In this document: in pieces, positions 42,186-52,442 of the stretch
Position numbering within the stretch: position 1 is the stretch's first letter
Layout of the letters: each line of letters starts with the position of its first letter
DNA from: Gemmatimonadaceae bacterium
GTDB taxonomy: Bacteria > Gemmatimonadota > Gemmatimonadetes > Gemmatimonadales > Gemmatimonadaceae
Assembly: GCA_036504815.1 (NCBI GenBank)
Contig: DASXUN010000015.1
Span: forward strand, 149,073-213,072
Reading direction: 5' to 3'
DNA length: 64,000 nucleotides
Program-made: the position numbers and the translations under genes
The notes under the pieces: model-generated
What the model saw: the letters and a program-made list of their open reading frames with translations, nothing else
Databases searched by the model: none
Told to the model about the DNA's origin: nothing

Positions 42186-43145
42186 TCATCTACTCGCGGT
42201 CGCCGGACTGGGAACGGGGGTGAGCCAGCCGTACGGATCGGGGATCCGGCCTGCCGCTATCCCGAGGTACTTTTCCTGGATGGCCTTCGTCACGGGGCCG
42301 CGGTGCCCTTCGCCGATCGTGATGCGATCGATCGAACGCACCGGGGTCAGTTCGGCCGCGGTGCCGCAGAAGAAGACTTCATCCGCCACATACAGCATCT
42401 CGCGCGGGATCGCCGACTCGCGCACCTCGACGCCGAGGTCCGCGGCGATGCGCATCACCGAGTTGCGGGTGATACCCTGCAGGATCCCGGAGCCGATGGT
42501 GGACGTGTAGAGCACGCCGTCGCGCACGACGAACAGATTCTCGCCGCTCCCTTCCGACACGTGGCCCTGCACATCGAGCATGATCCCCTCGATGTAGTCG
42601 TCCACCTTCGCTTCCATCTTCGTGAGCTGTGAGCTCAGGTAGTTCCCGCCCGCCTTGGCCATCGTGGGGAAGGTGCTCCCCGCGGCGCGGCGCCAGCTCG
42701 AGACGCGCACGTCCACGCCGCGTTCGAGGGCCTCCTCGCCGAGATAGCGCCCCCAGATCCAGCAGATGATGAACGTCTCGACCGGGGCATTGCCGGGGTG
42801 CACGCCCATCTGCTGGCCGGTGCGCGCCACCAGCGGCCGGATGTAGCACTCCTTGAGTCCATTGGCGGCAATGGTGTCCACCACCGCCTCACAGAGCTCG
42901 TCCTGCGTGTATCGCAGGTCCATCCGGTAGATCTTCGCGGAGTCCACGAGCCGCCGCATGTGCTCGCGCAGGCGAAAGACCGCACCGCCGGTCGGCGTCT
43001 CGTAGCAGCGGATTCCCTCGAAGACCGACGAGCCATAGTGCACCACGTGACTCATCACGTGGATGGTGGCATCCTGAAAGTCCACGAGCTGGCCGTCTCG
43101 CCAGATCTTGCTGGTGGCGCCGCTCGCGGGTGGGGTATGAGACAC
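42186..43145 (-). CDS. ilvE: branched-chain amino-acid aminotransferase
   Basis: 319 residues, fold-type IV PLP enzyme. Key segments: [25 protein letters not shown], the Schiff-base Lys164 in [11 protein letters not shown] and [10 protein letters not shown]. Transfers the amino group between glutamate and branched-chain 2-oxo acids. Normal length. Its start lies 25 bp downstream of a 10-mer tandem array (43171-43250), which may overlap its promoter. Confidence 0.95.
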   Translation of the reverse strand: MSHTPPASGATSKIWRDGQLVDFQDATIHVMSHVVHYGSSVFEGIRCYETPTGGAVFRLREHMRRLVDSAKIYRMDLRYTQDELCEAVVDTIAANGLKECYIRPLVARTGQQMGVHPGNAPVETFIICWIWGRYLGEEALERGVDVRVSSWRRAAGSTFPTMAKAGGNYLSSQLTKMEAKVDDYIEGIMLDVQGHVSEGSGENLFVVRDGVLYTSTIGSGILQGITRNSVMRIAADLGVEVRESAIPREMLYVADEVFFCGTAAELTPVRSIDRITIGEGHRGPVTKAIQEKYLGIAAGRIPDPYGWLTPVPSPATASR

Positions 43146-43170
43146 GGGATGGGGCTCCGTTTAGATACAG

Positions 43171-43250
43171 AGTACGACAGAGTACGACAGAGTACGACAG
43201 AGTACGACAGAGTACGACAGAGTACGACAGAGTACGACAGAGTACGACAG
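43171..43250. repeat. 10-mer tandem array, unit AGTACGACAG (8 perfect copies)
   Basis: Eight identical units from 43171 to 43250 plus a partial copy before. The unit is the exact complement of CGTACTCTGT (rotated), the unit at 25061-25180, so the same repeat occurs in opposite orientation 18 kb away. It lies between the ends of the amidohydrolase gene and the ilvE start. Confidence 0.95.
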
Positions 43251-43276
43251 ACAACGGCGCTTGAGGCCTTCGAATT

Positions 43277-44632
43277 CTACTGTCCGGGGTCGGCGCGGCG
43301 CCAGCGTCCGAGCGCTTCTGCGGTGTGCTGCACGCGCCGCGCCAGTGACTCGTCCGCATGCAGAACTGCACCGTCGCGCACGCGAAGCCGTCCGGCAACC
43401 ACCGTGCGCACGGCAGGGGTTCCCCCGGCATGCACGACGGCGGCGGCAATGTCGTGCACGGGCCCCGTGGCGTCGTGCAGCGCGAAGGCGGCCAGGTCTG
43501 CCTGATACCCCTCGGCCAGCACGCCGATGGTGCCGTCGAGCCGCAGGGCGCGCGCCCCGCCGAGCGTCGCGAGTTCGAGCACGTGCTGGGCGGGCAGTGC
43601 GTCGGGCCGCCGGGCGCGCGAGCGCTGCTGCAGCATCGCCAGTCGCCCCTCGCCGAGGATGTCCATGCGGTTGTTGCTCGCCATCGAGTCGGAGCCGAGG
43701 CCAACCGCGAGTCCGGCCGCCAGCATGTCCGACAGCGGGGCGATGCCGTGTCCCAGTTTCGCGTTGCTCGCCGGGCAGTGCGCCACGCCGCAACGGTGCT
43801 GCGCCATGCGCGCGATGTCGGGCGCGTCGGCGCGCACGGCGTGGATCAGGAGCGGGCCGGCGTCGAGAACGCCGCAGCGTTCAAGCAGCGCAATGGGCGA
43901 GCGGGCCCGCGCCTCGACGTCGAGTCCGCGCGAACGGAGAAAATCCGCGAACGGCCCCTGCGCGCGTTCGACGAGCCGCGACTCCTCCTCGCTCTCGGCG
44001 ATGTGCACGGCCACCGGCAGGTGCTCCGGCGCGGCGTATGCCGCGACGGCCGCGAAGAGCGCGTCGCTCACGCTGTACGGGGCGTGCGGCGAGACGCCGA
44101 CCTTCACCAAGGCCGTTTCGTGAGCGCGCATCGCCTGGACCTTCTCGCGAAGTCCCGCGAGCGAAGTCTCCACCTGCCGCGGATCGGGGCCGAAGACCTC
44201 ACGGAAGGCGATGCCGCGCGCGCCGAGTTCGCGCAGGGCGTCAAAGGGCGCCGACGAGTCCCCCGTGTCGGCGAAGGTCGTGATGCCGGCGCGCAACCCC
44301 TCCACCACGCCCAGGCGCGCGCTGTCGAGAAGTGCCGCGTCGTCGAGCACGAAGTGTCGCGCGCGGGTGAGGGTGCGCACCCAGTCGAAGAAGGCGAGCT
44401 CCTCGAGGAAACCGCGCATTACCGTGAGTTCCAGGTGCGTGTGCGCGTTCACCAGCCCGGGCAGGAGGACGGCATCGCCGAGGTCGTCATCGACGCCGCC
44501 GGCGGGAGCGTCCGCGCGCGGGCCCACCCAGGCAATGCAATCGCCGTCGACGACCACCGTGCCGTCCGCGATGGGCGGCGTGGCCACGGGCAGCACCCAG
44601 CGCGCGTGATACCGGGTGCGCCGGGCGCTCAT
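43277..44632 (-). CDS. amidohydrolase, TRZ/ATZ-type deaminase
   Basis: 451 residues. Metal-dependent amidohydrolase: NAHTHLEL (HxH, first metal ligands), VSPHAPYSVSD (His), HIAESEEE (His plus catalytic Glu) and GLGSDSMASNN (Asp). The order and motifs match cytosine/guanine deaminases and S-adenosylhomocysteine/5'-methylthioadenosine deaminases; the substrate cannot be fixed from sequence. ATG 44632 overlaps the PBP gene stop (ATGA), so it is translated from the same transcript. The frame's earlier ATG (44776) lies inside the PBP gene. Confidence 0.87.
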   Translation of the reverse strand: MSARRTRYHARWVLPVATPPIADGTVVVDGDCIAWVGPRADAPAGGVDDDLGDAVLLPGLVNAHTHLELTVMRGFLEELAFFDWVRTLTRARHFVLDDAALLDSARLGVVEGLRAGITTFADTGDSSAPFDALRELGARGIAFREVFGPDPRQVETSLAGLREKVQAMRAHETALVKVGVSPHAPYSVSDALFAAVAAYAAPEHLPVAVHIAESEEESRLVERAQGPFADFLRSRGLDVEARARSPIALLERCGVLDAGPLLIHAVRADAPDIARMAQHRCGVAHCPASNAKLGHGIAPLSDMLAAGLAVGLGSDSMASNNRMDILGEGRLAMLQQRSRARRPDALPAQHVLELATLGGARALRLDGTIGVLAEGYQADLAAFALHDATGPVHDIAAAVVHAGGTPAVRTVVAGRLRVRDGAVLHADESLARRVQHTAEALGRWRRADPGQ

Positions 44633-46785
44633 GGGCGGCGCGCCGGCGCGCCCGGTGGCGCGCCGGGCGGAACCGTCTTGGGACGGGCCGGCCGGGTGTC
44701 CCTCACGGGTGCGGGGCGCTCGCCGGCCGCGCGCGGCGGACATTCGGCAATCGGCTCCGTCCCCGGGATGAACCACTCGTAGTACGCATCGCCGGCCGGG
44801 CAGCCCGGATTGGCGAGCAGTCCGGTGAGGTCGTCGACCTGTCGCGAGACGAGCGACGACGGACGCGGCCAGTCAGGCGGCTTGGGCTTGCGCTGGTACG
44901 CTTCGATCATGAACTGCACCCACGCGGGCGCGGCCAGGCGCCCGCCCTGCGCGTTGGGCATGATCTTCTGCGGCTTGTCGAAGCCCATCCAGACGCCGGC
45001 GACGAGATCGGCCGTGTAGCCGATGAACCAGACGTCGGTGTAGTCGTTGGTCGTTCCGGTCTTGCCGCCGGCGGGGAGGCTGAAGCCCGTATTGGCGATC
45101 GCACCGGCCGCGGTGCCGCGGCGAAGCACGTCCTTCATCATGTCGACCATCAGCCACGATTCCTCGGGCGTCAGCACCTGCTCGCGGGAGAGCTCGGCCT
45201 TCCAGAGCACCTTCCCCGCGGCGTCCTCGACGCGCAGGATGGCCAGCGGGGCGACGCGCCATCCGAGGTTGGCGAAGGTCGAGTAGGCCGCCACCATCTG
45301 CATCGGAATGACGTCCGATGATCCGATATGGATGGACGGATACTCGGGGATCGGCGTGGTGAGGCCGAATTTGCGGGCCATGTCCACCACGCTCTGTTCG
45401 CCGAGTTCCATGCCAAGGCGAATGGCCGGGACGTTGCGCGACATGTAGAGCGCGCGCCGCATGACCATGGGCCCCTCGAACTTCATGTCGTAGTTGCGCG
45501 GCTGCCACGTATCGCCGGCCACCTGCGGCAGCTCGACGGGGGCGTCATCGATGAGGTACGACGGTGGCCGCCCGCTCTGGATGGCTGTCGCGTAGACGAT
45601 GGGCTTGAACGTCGAACCCGGCTGGCGCAGGGCCTGCGTCATGCGGTTGAACTTCGAATCGTCGTAGTCGCGCCCGCCGACCATCGCGCGCACGGCGCCG
45701 TTGCGCGGGTCGAGCGCGACAAAGGCGCCCTGCAGGTACGGCGTGACGGCGCCGGGCGCGGGTTCGTCGGCCGCGGCCGACGCCGCGAGGATCTGTTCGT
45801 AGGTGCGATGCGGGAACGCACCCGCGGATCCGCTTTCGACCGCCTTCAGCTGGCGATCGAGCGCCCGCTCGGCGGCGCCCTGCAGCTCGAGATCCAGCGT
45901 GGTGTAGACGCGCAGGCCGTCGGTGTAGATGCGTTCGCCGAACTTCTCCTCGAGCAACTGGCGCACCCACTCCACGTAATACGGCGCCACGTCGCTCGAC
46001 ACGCCGCGACCCCGGGCGAGGCGCAGCGGATAGGCCTTGGCCAGCGACGCATCGGCGTCGCTGATGGCCCCCTCGCGGCGCATCAGTTCCAGCACCGTAT
46101 TGCGCCGCTGGATCGCGCGGTCGGGGAAGCGGCGCGGATCGTACCGGGCGGGCGACTTGGGAAGCGCCGCGATGGTCGCCGCCTCCGGGAGATTCAGCTC
46201 GCGCGCCGACTTGCCGAAGTAGCGCTGGGCGGCGGTCTCGACGCCGTACGCGCCGCTGCCGAGATAGATCTGGTTGAGGTACAGCTCGAGAATGCGGTCC
46301 TTGCTGTACTTCGACTCGATGGCGCGCGCCACCTTGGCCTCGCGCAGCTTGCGGAGGAGCGTCTTTTCCCGCGTCAGTTTCTCGGGAAAGACGTTGCGGG
46401 CGAGCTGCATGGTGATGGTCGAGAAGCCCTGCGAATAGCCGCCGCGCAGCACGTTGGCGACGCCGGCGCCGAAGACGCGCCGCAGGTCGATGCCGTTGTG
46501 GTCGTAGAACCGGCGGTCCTCGGTGATGATGAACGCGGACTTCACCACCTTCGGGATCTGCTCCAGCGGGACGAGCGTGCGGCGTTCGAGGCCCAGTTCG
46601 GCGACGAAGCGGCCATCGGCCGCAAACAACTTGGACGTCTGCCGGGGGTTGTACTTCTCCAGCACGCTGATTCCCGGGCAGGCATTGCCGCGACAGACCA
46701 GCAGCCAACCGACCACGACGCCCACCATCCCGAGGGCGGCGAGCGCGGCGGCGGTGAGCAGGACGTAGCGGAGAGGTTTCTTCAT
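44629..46785 (-). CDS. penicillin-binding protein 1A-type bifunctional transglycosylase/transpeptidase
   Basis: 718 residues from ATG 46785 (a second in-frame ATG at 46803 is possible). N-terminal anchor (about 7-30). GT51 transglycosylase domain with catalytic EDRRFYDHNGID and YSQGFSTITMQLARN, and the LNQIYLGSGAYG segment. Transpeptidase: STFK in RQPGSTFKPI (SxxK), SRNVPA (SxN), KTGTT (KTG). Polymerises and cross-links peptidoglycan in the periplasm. C-terminal tail is Pro/Arg-rich. Followed by the overlapping amidohydrolase gene. Confidence 0.93.
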   Translation of the reverse strand: MKKPLRYVLLTAAALAALGMVGVVVGWLLVCRGNACPGISVLEKYNPRQTSKLFAADGRFVAELGLERRTLVPLEQIPKVVKSAFIITEDRRFYDHNGIDLRRVFGAGVANVLRGGYSQGFSTITMQLARNVFPEKLTREKTLLRKLREAKVARAIESKYSKDRILELYLNQIYLGSGAYGVETAAQRYFGKSARELNLPEAATIAALPKSPARYDPRRFPDRAIQRRNTVLELMRREGAISDADASLAKAYPLRLARGRGVSSDVAPYYVEWVRQLLEEKFGERIYTDGLRVYTTLDLELQGAAERALDRQLKAVESGSAGAFPHRTYEQILAASAAADEPAPGAVTPYLQGAFVALDPRNGAVRAMVGGRDYDDSKFNRMTQALRQPGSTFKPIVYATAIQSGRPPSYLIDDAPVELPQVAGDTWQPRNYDMKFEGPMVMRRALYMSRNVPAIRLGMELGEQSVVDMARKFGLTTPIPEYPSIHIGSSDVIPMQMVAAYSTFANLGWRVAPLAILRVEDAAGKVLWKAELSREQVLTPEESWLMVDMMKDVLRRGTAAGAIANTGFSLPAGGKTGTTNDYTDVWFIGYTADLVAGVWMGFDKPQKIMPNAQGGRLAAPAWVQFMIEAYQRKPKPPDWPRPSSLVSRQVDDLTGLLANPGCPAGDAYYEWFIPGTEPIAECPPRAAGERPAPVRDTRPARPKTVPPGAPPGAPARRP

Positions 46786-46806
46786 CAGTCGCAAATCTAG
46801 CACATC

Positions 46807-46874
46807 GGGTGCAGGGTACAGGGAGCAGGGTGTGGTGCGGGGGATGGGGTGCGGGGTGTGGTGCAGGGTGCGGG
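46807..46874. repeat. G-rich heptamer array with quadruplex-forming pattern
   Basis: Degenerate 7-bp units (GGGTGCA, GGGTACA, GGGAGCA, GGGTGTG and so on). In the first 24 nt (46807-46830) four GGG tracts are separated by exactly 4 nt, which satisfies the usual G-quadruplex rule; more GGGG tracts follow. It lies in the 150-bp divergent spacer between the PBP1A-type and epimerase genes, just upstream of the former. Confidence 0.7.
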
Positions 46875-46955
46875 GACGTGCGGATGGCGTTACTCGTACC
46901 CCTCACGCGGCGAATCCGCCTTCCCTCCCCCGTCCGGTCCCTTACCTTCTGAGGC

Positions 46956-48008
46956 ATGTCACGGCTTCTCGTCACCGGCTCATCCGGCCTGATCGGCTCC
47001 GAAATGGTCGCCCACTTCGCCGCGCTGGGGTGGGAGGTGCATGGCGTCGACAGCAATCAGCGCGCGGTCTTCTTTGGCCCCGGCGGCGACACGCGCTGGA
47101 TGCAGCAGCGGCTCACCGGCGCGTACAAGAATTTTCATCACCACGAACTCGACATCCGGGATCGCACGGGCGTTGACGCACTGGTGCGCGATCTCAAGCC
47201 GGACGCCATCGTGCACGCGGCCGCGCAGCCCAGCCACGACCGCGCAGCGGCCATCCCGTTCGATGATTTCGACACCAACGCGGTCGGGACGCTCAACCTG
47301 CTGCAGGCGGCGCGCACGCACTGCCTCGAGGCGCCCTTCGTGCACTTCAGCACCAACAAGGTGTACGGCGACGCGCCCAACGAGCTGCGGCTGGTCGAGC
47401 GGGAGACGCGCTGGGACTACGCCGATGCCGCATACGCGCACGGCATCGCGGAGTCCTTCCGCATCGACCAGTCCACGCACTCGGTGTTCGGCGCGTCCAA
47501 GGTGGCGGCCGACATTCTCGTGCAGGAGTACGGCCGGTACTTCGGCATGCGCACCTGCGCGCTGCGCGGCGGCTGCCTGACGGGGCCGAGCCACGCGGGC
47601 GTGGAGCTGCACGGCTTCCTCAGCTACCTGGTCAAGGTGAACGTCGAGGGCGGGCTGTACCGCGTCTTCGGCTACAAGGGGAAGCAGGTGCGCGACAACG
47701 TCCATTCGCGCGACGTAGCGCGGTTCGCCGAGGCCTTCATTGCCGCGCCGCGCGTAGGCGAGGTCTACAACCTCGGCGGCGGCAAGGGCAACGCCTGCTC
47801 GATCCTCGAGGCGTTCGCGATGGTGTCGGAGCGCACCGGCAAACCGATGCGGTACGAGTACGACGAGCAGAACCGCATTGGCGACCACATCTGCTACTAC
47901 AGCGACCTGCGCAAGATGATGGCGCACTACCCGAACTGGTCCATCACGGTGCCGTTGTCGACGATCTTCGACGAGATCGTCGAGGCATGGCAGCAGCGCC
48001 TGACGTGA
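46956..48008 (+). CDS. NAD-dependent sugar epimerase (CDP-paratose 2-epimerase-like)
   Basis: 350 residues, extended SDR. NAD site [26 protein letters not shown] and the sequence [20 protein letters not shown] are characteristic of the CDP-paratose/CDP-tyvelose epimerase group. The catalytic region has Ser...FGASKVAAD (the Tyr position is taken by Phe-Gly-Ala-Ser-Lys in this window of the sequence). Probably makes a nucleotide sugar for surface glycans. Overlaps the next glycosyltransferase by 4 nt. Confidence 0.88.
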   Translation: MSRLLVTGSSGLIGSEMVAHFAALGWEVHGVDSNQRAVFFGPGGDTRWMQQRLTGAYKNFHHHELDIRDRTGVDALVRDLKPDAIVHAAAQPSHDRAAAIPFDDFDTNAVGTLNLLQAARTHCLEAPFVHFSTNKVYGDAPNELRLVERETRWDYADAAYAHGIAESFRIDQSTHSVFGASKVAADILVQEYGRYFGMRTCALRGGCLTGPSHAGVELHGFLSYLVKVNVEGGLYRVFGYKGKQVRDNVHSRDVARFAEAFIAAPRVGEVYNLGGGKGNACSILEAFAMVSERTGKPMRYEYDEQNRIGDHICYYSDLRKMMAHYPNWSITVPLSTIFDEIVEAWQQRLT

Positions 48009-49207
48009 CGGCGGTGCGACCGGAGGCGCTTCCGCGCGTGCTGCTGGTGACCGATGCGGATCTCTCGGACAGCAGCCACGGCGCCGGACGCACGCTCGTC
48101 AATCTTTTCTCGCGCTATCCCGCCGATCGGTTGCTGGCGCTCAGCGGCAACGCAACCGCTCCCTTCGTGATGGAGAGCGGTGCGCGGGTGCTGGCTGGCG
48201 CGCCCCGGTTCCCGGGCCGGATCGCCATGGCGTTGCGCCCGCACGTCGGGCACGTGGACGCCGCCTGGAGCCGCCTGGCGCCATTGCGGGGACGCCGAGC
48301 GATCGAACGCTTCGCCCCGCAGCTCGTCCTCTCGGTCGCGACGCATCCGGTGGGGGTGGCGCTGGCCGAACGGTGCCGCCGCTTTGCGCCGATGGTGACG
48401 TACCTGATGGATGACTGGGTCGCGTTCGACGCGGGCGTTCCGCTCGTGTTCGACACGAGGCGGCGCGGCCGGCAGCTGCTGCGGGACTCCGTGGCGTGGC
48501 TCGGCATCTCGCCCGTCCTGCTCGAGTCCACCCGTGCCTTTTCGGAGGTCGACCGGCCGGCGCAGGTGGTGCACAACCCGGTGCGCATCGGCACCGGTGA
48601 ACCCGCCGCGCTCGCCGCGCCGCGAACGGGGCGGTTCCGCGTGGCGTATGCGGGTTCGGTCTGGCCGATGCACTGGGACGCGGTGGCCGCAATCGCGCAG
48701 GCGGTCAAGCGCCGGCGTGACGAGGGCACCGACATCGAGTTTGTCCTCTTCACGGGCCGATACTTCTGGGACCGCTATGCGGCGGACTGGCGACGGTGGG
48801 GAGTCGCGGACGGGGGCCTCGTCCCCTACGACGCGCTCGGTGACGCGCTCGGCGGTTGCGATTTGCTGCTCGTCGCGTCGTCGTTCGAGCCGTCGCAGGC
48901 ACACATGTCACGCTCGTCGGTGCAGACGAAGGTGACCGATTACATGGCGGCGGGCCGTCCGATCCTGGCGTGCGGGCCGCATGACTCGGCGTCGAACGAT
49001 TTCCTGCGACGCCACGCGTGCGCGCTGTTCGCCGAGGACCCGGCGCCGACGGCCATCGACGGCGTCCTGCGCGCGGCGATCGCGGCACGGGCGGACGGTC
49101 CCATCCTCGCGCGCCGCGCCTGGGACGTGGTGCGGCGCGATCACGCGCTTGAACCCGTGACCGACCGGCTCTACGCCTTCCTCGCCGACGCCGCGCGATC
49201 TCGCTGA
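48005..49207 (+). CDS. glycosyltransferase (GT-B fold)
   Basis: 400 residues from GTG 48005 (GTGA overlap with the epimerase stop; ATG 47987 is an alternative). GT-B-type layout: [20 protein letters not shown] at the N-terminus, a C-terminal nucleotide-binding half with [15 protein letters not shown] and the [28 protein letters not shown] motif. Donor sugar is unknown. Coupled with the epimerase, it likely adds the epimerised or related sugar to a surface glycan. Cytoplasmic or membrane-associated. Confidence 0.78.
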   Translation: MTAVRPEALPRVLLVTDADLSDSSHGAGRTLVNLFSRYPADRLLALSGNATAPFVMESGARVLAGAPRFPGRIAMALRPHVGHVDAAWSRLAPLRGRRAIERFAPQLVLSVATHPVGVALAERCRRFAPMVTYLMDDWVAFDAGVPLVFDTRRRGRQLLRDSVAWLGISPVLLESTRAFSEVDRPAQVVHNPVRIGTGEPAALAAPRTGRFRVAYAGSVWPMHWDAVAAIAQAVKRRRDEGTDIEFVLFTGRYFWDRYAADWRRWGVADGGLVPYDALGDALGGCDLLLVASSFEPSQAHMSRSSVQTKVTDYMAAGRPILACGPHDSASNDFLRRHACALFAEDPAPTAIDGVLRAAIAARADGPILARRAWDVVRRDHALEPVTDRLYAFLADAARSR

Positions 49208-49271
49208 CGCGGCGCGCCGGGAGGCCGCGGCGATTGGTCAACCGTGGCATCAGGCGTCTATATTTTCCCGG

Positions 49272-50531
49272 ATGAGCGACTTTCTCTCCGAACTGACCTG
49301 GCGCGACCTGCTCTACCAGCAGACCGAGGGTGCCGCGGCCCACTTTGCCGCGGACGCGGTCACCGCGTACTGCGGGTTCGATCCGACGGCCGCGTCCCTG
49401 CACGTGGGCAACCTGGTGCCCATCATGGGACTCGTGCACCTGCAGCGCGCCGGGCATCGCCCCATCGCGCTCGTCGGCGGTGGCACGGGGATGATTGGCG
49501 ATCCGAGCGGCAAGGCGTCGGAGCGCCAGCTGCTGTCGCTCGACGAGATTGACGCGAACGTCGCCGGCATCCGGGCGCAGCTCGAACGCTTCCTCGACTT
49601 CTCGGGTGCGAGGGGCGCGCGGATGGTGGACAACGGCGAGTGGCTGCGGGCGCTGCGGGCGGTCGACTTCATGCGCGACGTCGGCAAGCACTTCACGATC
49701 AACCTGATGATGCAGAAGGACTCGGTGAAGTCGCGCCTGGAGGGCGGCATCTCGTACACCGAGTTCTCCTACATGCTGCTGCAGGCGTATGACTTCCTCG
49801 AGCTGCATCGCCGCCATGGCGTGACGGCGCAGATCGGCGGCAGCGACCAGTGGGGCAACATCACGGCGGGGACGGAACTGATCCGCCGCACCGTGCAGAA
49901 GGAAGCGCACGGCGTCACGCTCCCGCTGGTGACCACGACGAGCGGCGCGAAGTTCGGCAAGTCCGAGGCCGGCGCGGTCTGGCTCGACGCGACGCGCACG
50001 TCGCCGTACGCGTTCTACCAGTTCTGGGTCAACACGGAGGACGCCGACGCGGTGCGCTTCCTCAAGATGTTCACCCTGCTGGAACAGGATGCGATCGAGG
50101 CGTTGGCCGCGGCCCTGGCCGCGGCGCCGCACGAGCGCGCCGCGCAGCGTCGCCTGGCGTCCGAGGTGACGGCCTTCGTCCATGGCCGCGAGGCGGCCGC
50201 GCTCGCCGAGCACGTGTCGCGGGTGATCTTCGACAAGCGGGTGGATGTGATGGAGCTCCCGCTCGACGTCTTCCACACGCTGGTGCGCGAGATTCCGTGC
50301 GCGCGCTTCGCCCCGGGTCACCCGATCTCGATTCTCGACGCGCTCGAGCGCGCCTTCGGGCTGTCGCGCAGCGCCTCGCGCAAGTTGCTCCAGCAGGGGG
50401 CGGTCAGCGTGAATGGCGAGCGCCACTCCGCGGACACGCCGAACATCGACCTCGCCGGCGCGGCTTACGAGCGGTACTTCGTGCTGCGAAAGGGGGCGCG
50501 CGAAATCGCCGTGCTGGAGCTGCAGGACTAG
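49272..50531 (+). CDS. tyrS: tyrosyl-tRNA synthetase
   Basis: 419 residues, class Ic. HIGH-like signature HVGN (in SLHVGNLVPIM), GGGTGMIGDPSGK, tyrosine-recognition segment GGISYTEFSYMLLQAYDF and QIGGSDQWGNITAG, the KMSKS-equivalent KFGKS, and a C-terminal S4 RNA-binding domain (SRSASRKLLQQGAVSVNGE). Charges tRNA-Tyr. Single gene, convergent with the AlkD-like gene 27 nt away. Confidence 0.97.
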   Translation: MSDFLSELTWRDLLYQQTEGAAAHFAADAVTAYCGFDPTAASLHVGNLVPIMGLVHLQRAGHRPIALVGGGTGMIGDPSGKASERQLLSLDEIDANVAGIRAQLERFLDFSGARGARMVDNGEWLRALRAVDFMRDVGKHFTINLMMQKDSVKSRLEGGISYTEFSYMLLQAYDFLELHRRHGVTAQIGGSDQWGNITAGTELIRRTVQKEAHGVTLPLVTTTSGAKFGKSEAGAVWLDATRTSPYAFYQFWVNTEDADAVRFLKMFTLLEQDAIEALAAALAAAPHERAAQRRLASEVTAFVHGREAAALAEHVSRVIFDKRVDVMELPLDVFHTLVREIPCARFAPGHPISILDALERAFGLSRSASRKLLQQGAVSVNGERHSADTPNIDLAGAAYERYFVLRKGAREIAVLELQD

Positions 50532-50558
50532 GCCGCGCCGGGCGGGCGGCCACGGCCG

Positions 50559-51272
50559 CTAGGCGCCGAGGAGCGCGCGCCGGTCCCGTGGCGGCAGGTA
50601 CTTGGCGCCCTCGCGCAGCGTCAGCCCCGACACATCGGCGCGATGCGCGCGCAGAAAGTCGGCCACCGCCCCGGGGTCTGTCTTGCTGATCTCGCGCAGC
50701 CCCCAGCCGATCGCCTTGCGGATGAAGAACTCCCGCTCGCCGAGCATAGGCACCGCGAGCACCGCGAACGCGCTGAACGGCGCCGCGCCCCGCTTCACGA
50801 GCGGAAGGACGGAGAGCAGGGCGGCGCGGCGCATCCAGTAATCGGGGTGACGCGCCCAGCGCGGAATCGTGCGACGCATCAGCGGCACGCGCTCGAGCAT
50901 CGGGGCCGCCACCTTGAAGCAGATCCAGTCGAGGTACGCCCAGCTTCGCGACTCGCGCAGCAGGCGCGCGACGAGCGGCACATCGCGCGCCCCCAGCCGA
51001 GGCTCGGCGGCCTCGAGGAGGAACATCGCCACCGCGCGCAGCTCGTGCACGCCGGTGCCCCACAGCGCCACGACGAGCGCTCGCACCGACGCCGTGTCCG
51101 ATTCCCGGACGCGCGCGATGAGCGCCTTGGCCACCCCGCGGATGGACGGCATGTCGGCGCCCAGGAAGACGAGGTCGCTCTTGAGATACGCCTTCTCGTT
51201 TGCGGCGCGCTCGACCGACCCGACGGCAGCCAGCGCGGCGCGCGTCACGCGGACTTCGCGCGCGATGTTCAT
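50559..51272 (-). CDS. AlkD-like DNA alkylation repair / HEAT-repeat protein
   Basis: 237 residues of antiparallel helical HEAT-like repeats (RALVVALWGTGVHELRAVAM; RESRSWAYLDWICFKVAAPM; EREFFIRKAIGWGLREISK), the pattern of AlkC/AlkD-type glycosylases that remove bulky N3/N7 alkyl purines. The conserved Trp/Asp/Arg pocket residues are represented (DWICF, RKAIGWGL). ATG 51272 overlaps the stop of the class V aminotransferase gene (ATGA), so these two are translated together. Confidence 0.82.
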   Translation of the reverse strand: MNIAREVRVTRAALAAVGSVERAANEKAYLKSDLVFLGADMPSIRGVAKALIARVRESDTASVRALVVALWGTGVHELRAVAMFLLEAAEPRLGARDVPLVARLLRESRSWAYLDWICFKVAAPMLERVPLMRRTIPRWARHPDYWMRRAALLSVLPLVKRGAAPFSAFAVLAVPMLGEREFFIRKAIGWGLREISKTDPGAVADFLRAHRADVSGLTLREGAKYLPPRDRRALLGA

Positions 51273-52423
51273 CGCGGCGCCAGCGCCGCCAGCGCGATGT
51301 CGAGCTCGGCGACGGTGTTGTACAGGTGCGGCGACAGCCGGATGCCGCCCTCGCGCACGGTGTGCGACACGCCGGCGGCGGAGAGCCGGGCGCTCGCCGC
51401 CGCGAGGTCATCCACGGCGATGGACAGCAGGCCCGCGCGGCGCGCGCGATCCGCCGGCGTGATGAGCCGCACGCCCGCGCGCCCCTCGCACCACTGCACC
51501 ACGTGGTCGGCGAGCGAGGCGACATGGGCCGCGACTTCCGCCGGCCCGAGTTCCAGGAAGAGGCTGAGCGACGCCGCCATCGCTTTGAGGTCGTGCATCG
51601 GTGCGGTGAAGACCTCGAACTTCCGCGCGTCGGGATAGAACGCGTAGTCGTAATCGAGGAAACGGGTGAAGTCGGCCGACGCCGGCATCGAGAGCCAACC
51701 CACCGCGGGCGGGTCGAGTTCCTGGATGAGATCGCGGTGCACGTACGCAAAGCCGGTGCCCCACGGCGAGAGCAGCCACTTCTGCGCGCCCGTGGCCAGG
51801 ATGTCGATCTGGCACGCCTTCACGTCAATGGTCGCCGGGCCGAGTCCCTGTATGGCGTCGACCACGAACCAGATGCCGCGTGCCTTGCACGCGGCGCCCA
51901 GGCGCGCGAGGTCGAGCCGGGCCCCGCTCGCGAACGAGACCCAGCTGACCGTCAGCGCGCGGACGTTCGGCCGGTCGAGCGCCGCAATGATGGCGTCTTC
52001 GTCCGGGAGCCGGTGCTTCATCGGCACCAGTTCGAGGAAGACACCTTTCGCCTTCTCGAGCCCCATCCACGGATAGATGTTCGCGGGGAACTCGCCGGCG
52101 GTCGAGACGACGACGTCGCCCGCCTTGAAGGGGAGGGCGCGCGCCGCCAGGTTGACCCCCTGCGACGTGTTGGTCGTGATGGCGATCTCGTCGGGCGACG
52201 CGTTCAGCAGCCGCGCGGCACTCTCCCGCCCCTGCACGACGCCGTCCCAGAAGTACTCGAAACCGACCCGCCACAGCTCGGCGCGGTTCGCGTTCGCCTC
52301 CGCCTGGATCTCGCGGGCGCGCTGAGGCAGCGGGCCCGTCGCGGCGTGGTCCAGGTAGATGCGCTCCCCGCGCGCGGCCCAGGGAAATTCGCGCGCGCGC
52401 AGCGCCTCAACGTCGTAGCTCAC
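51269..52423 (-). CDS. class V aminotransferase (cysteine-desulphurase superfamily)
   Basis: 384 residues from GTG 52423. PLP fold with YLDHAATGPLPQR, TTNTSQGVNLAARAL, VVDAIQGLGPATID and the Lys in ATGAQKWLLSPWGTGF that forms the Schiff base. The mobile loop Cys of true cysteine desulphurases is not evident, so an isopenicillin-N-epimerase-like or desulphurase-like activity is more likely. It lies 20 nt after the acyltransferase gene on the same strand and is coupled to the AlkD-like gene. Confidence 0.85.
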   Translation of the reverse strand: MSYDVEALRAREFPWAARGERIYLDHAATGPLPQRAREIQAEANANRAELWRVGFEYFWDGVVQGRESAARLLNASPDEIAITTNTSQGVNLAARALPFKAGDVVVSTAGEFPANIYPWMGLEKAKGVFLELVPMKHRLPDEDAIIAALDRPNVRALTVSWVSFASGARLDLARLGAACKARGIWFVVDAIQGLGPATIDVKACQIDILATGAQKWLLSPWGTGFAYVHRDLIQELDPPAVGWLSMPASADFTRFLDYDYAFYPDARKFEVFTAPMHDLKAMAASLSLFLELGPAEVAAHVASLADHVVQWCEGRAGVRLITPADRARRAGLLSIAVDDLAAASARLSAAGVSHTVREGGIRLSPHLYNTVAELDIALAALAPR

Positions 52424-52442
52424 GGCAATGCTCGATGCGCGC

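Noticed and set aside
43161..43793. Proteins with LCRTLSYSVV repeats on the minus strand
   Set aside because: Translation of the 10-mer array plus an out-of-frame part of the amidohydrolase gene; not real genes.
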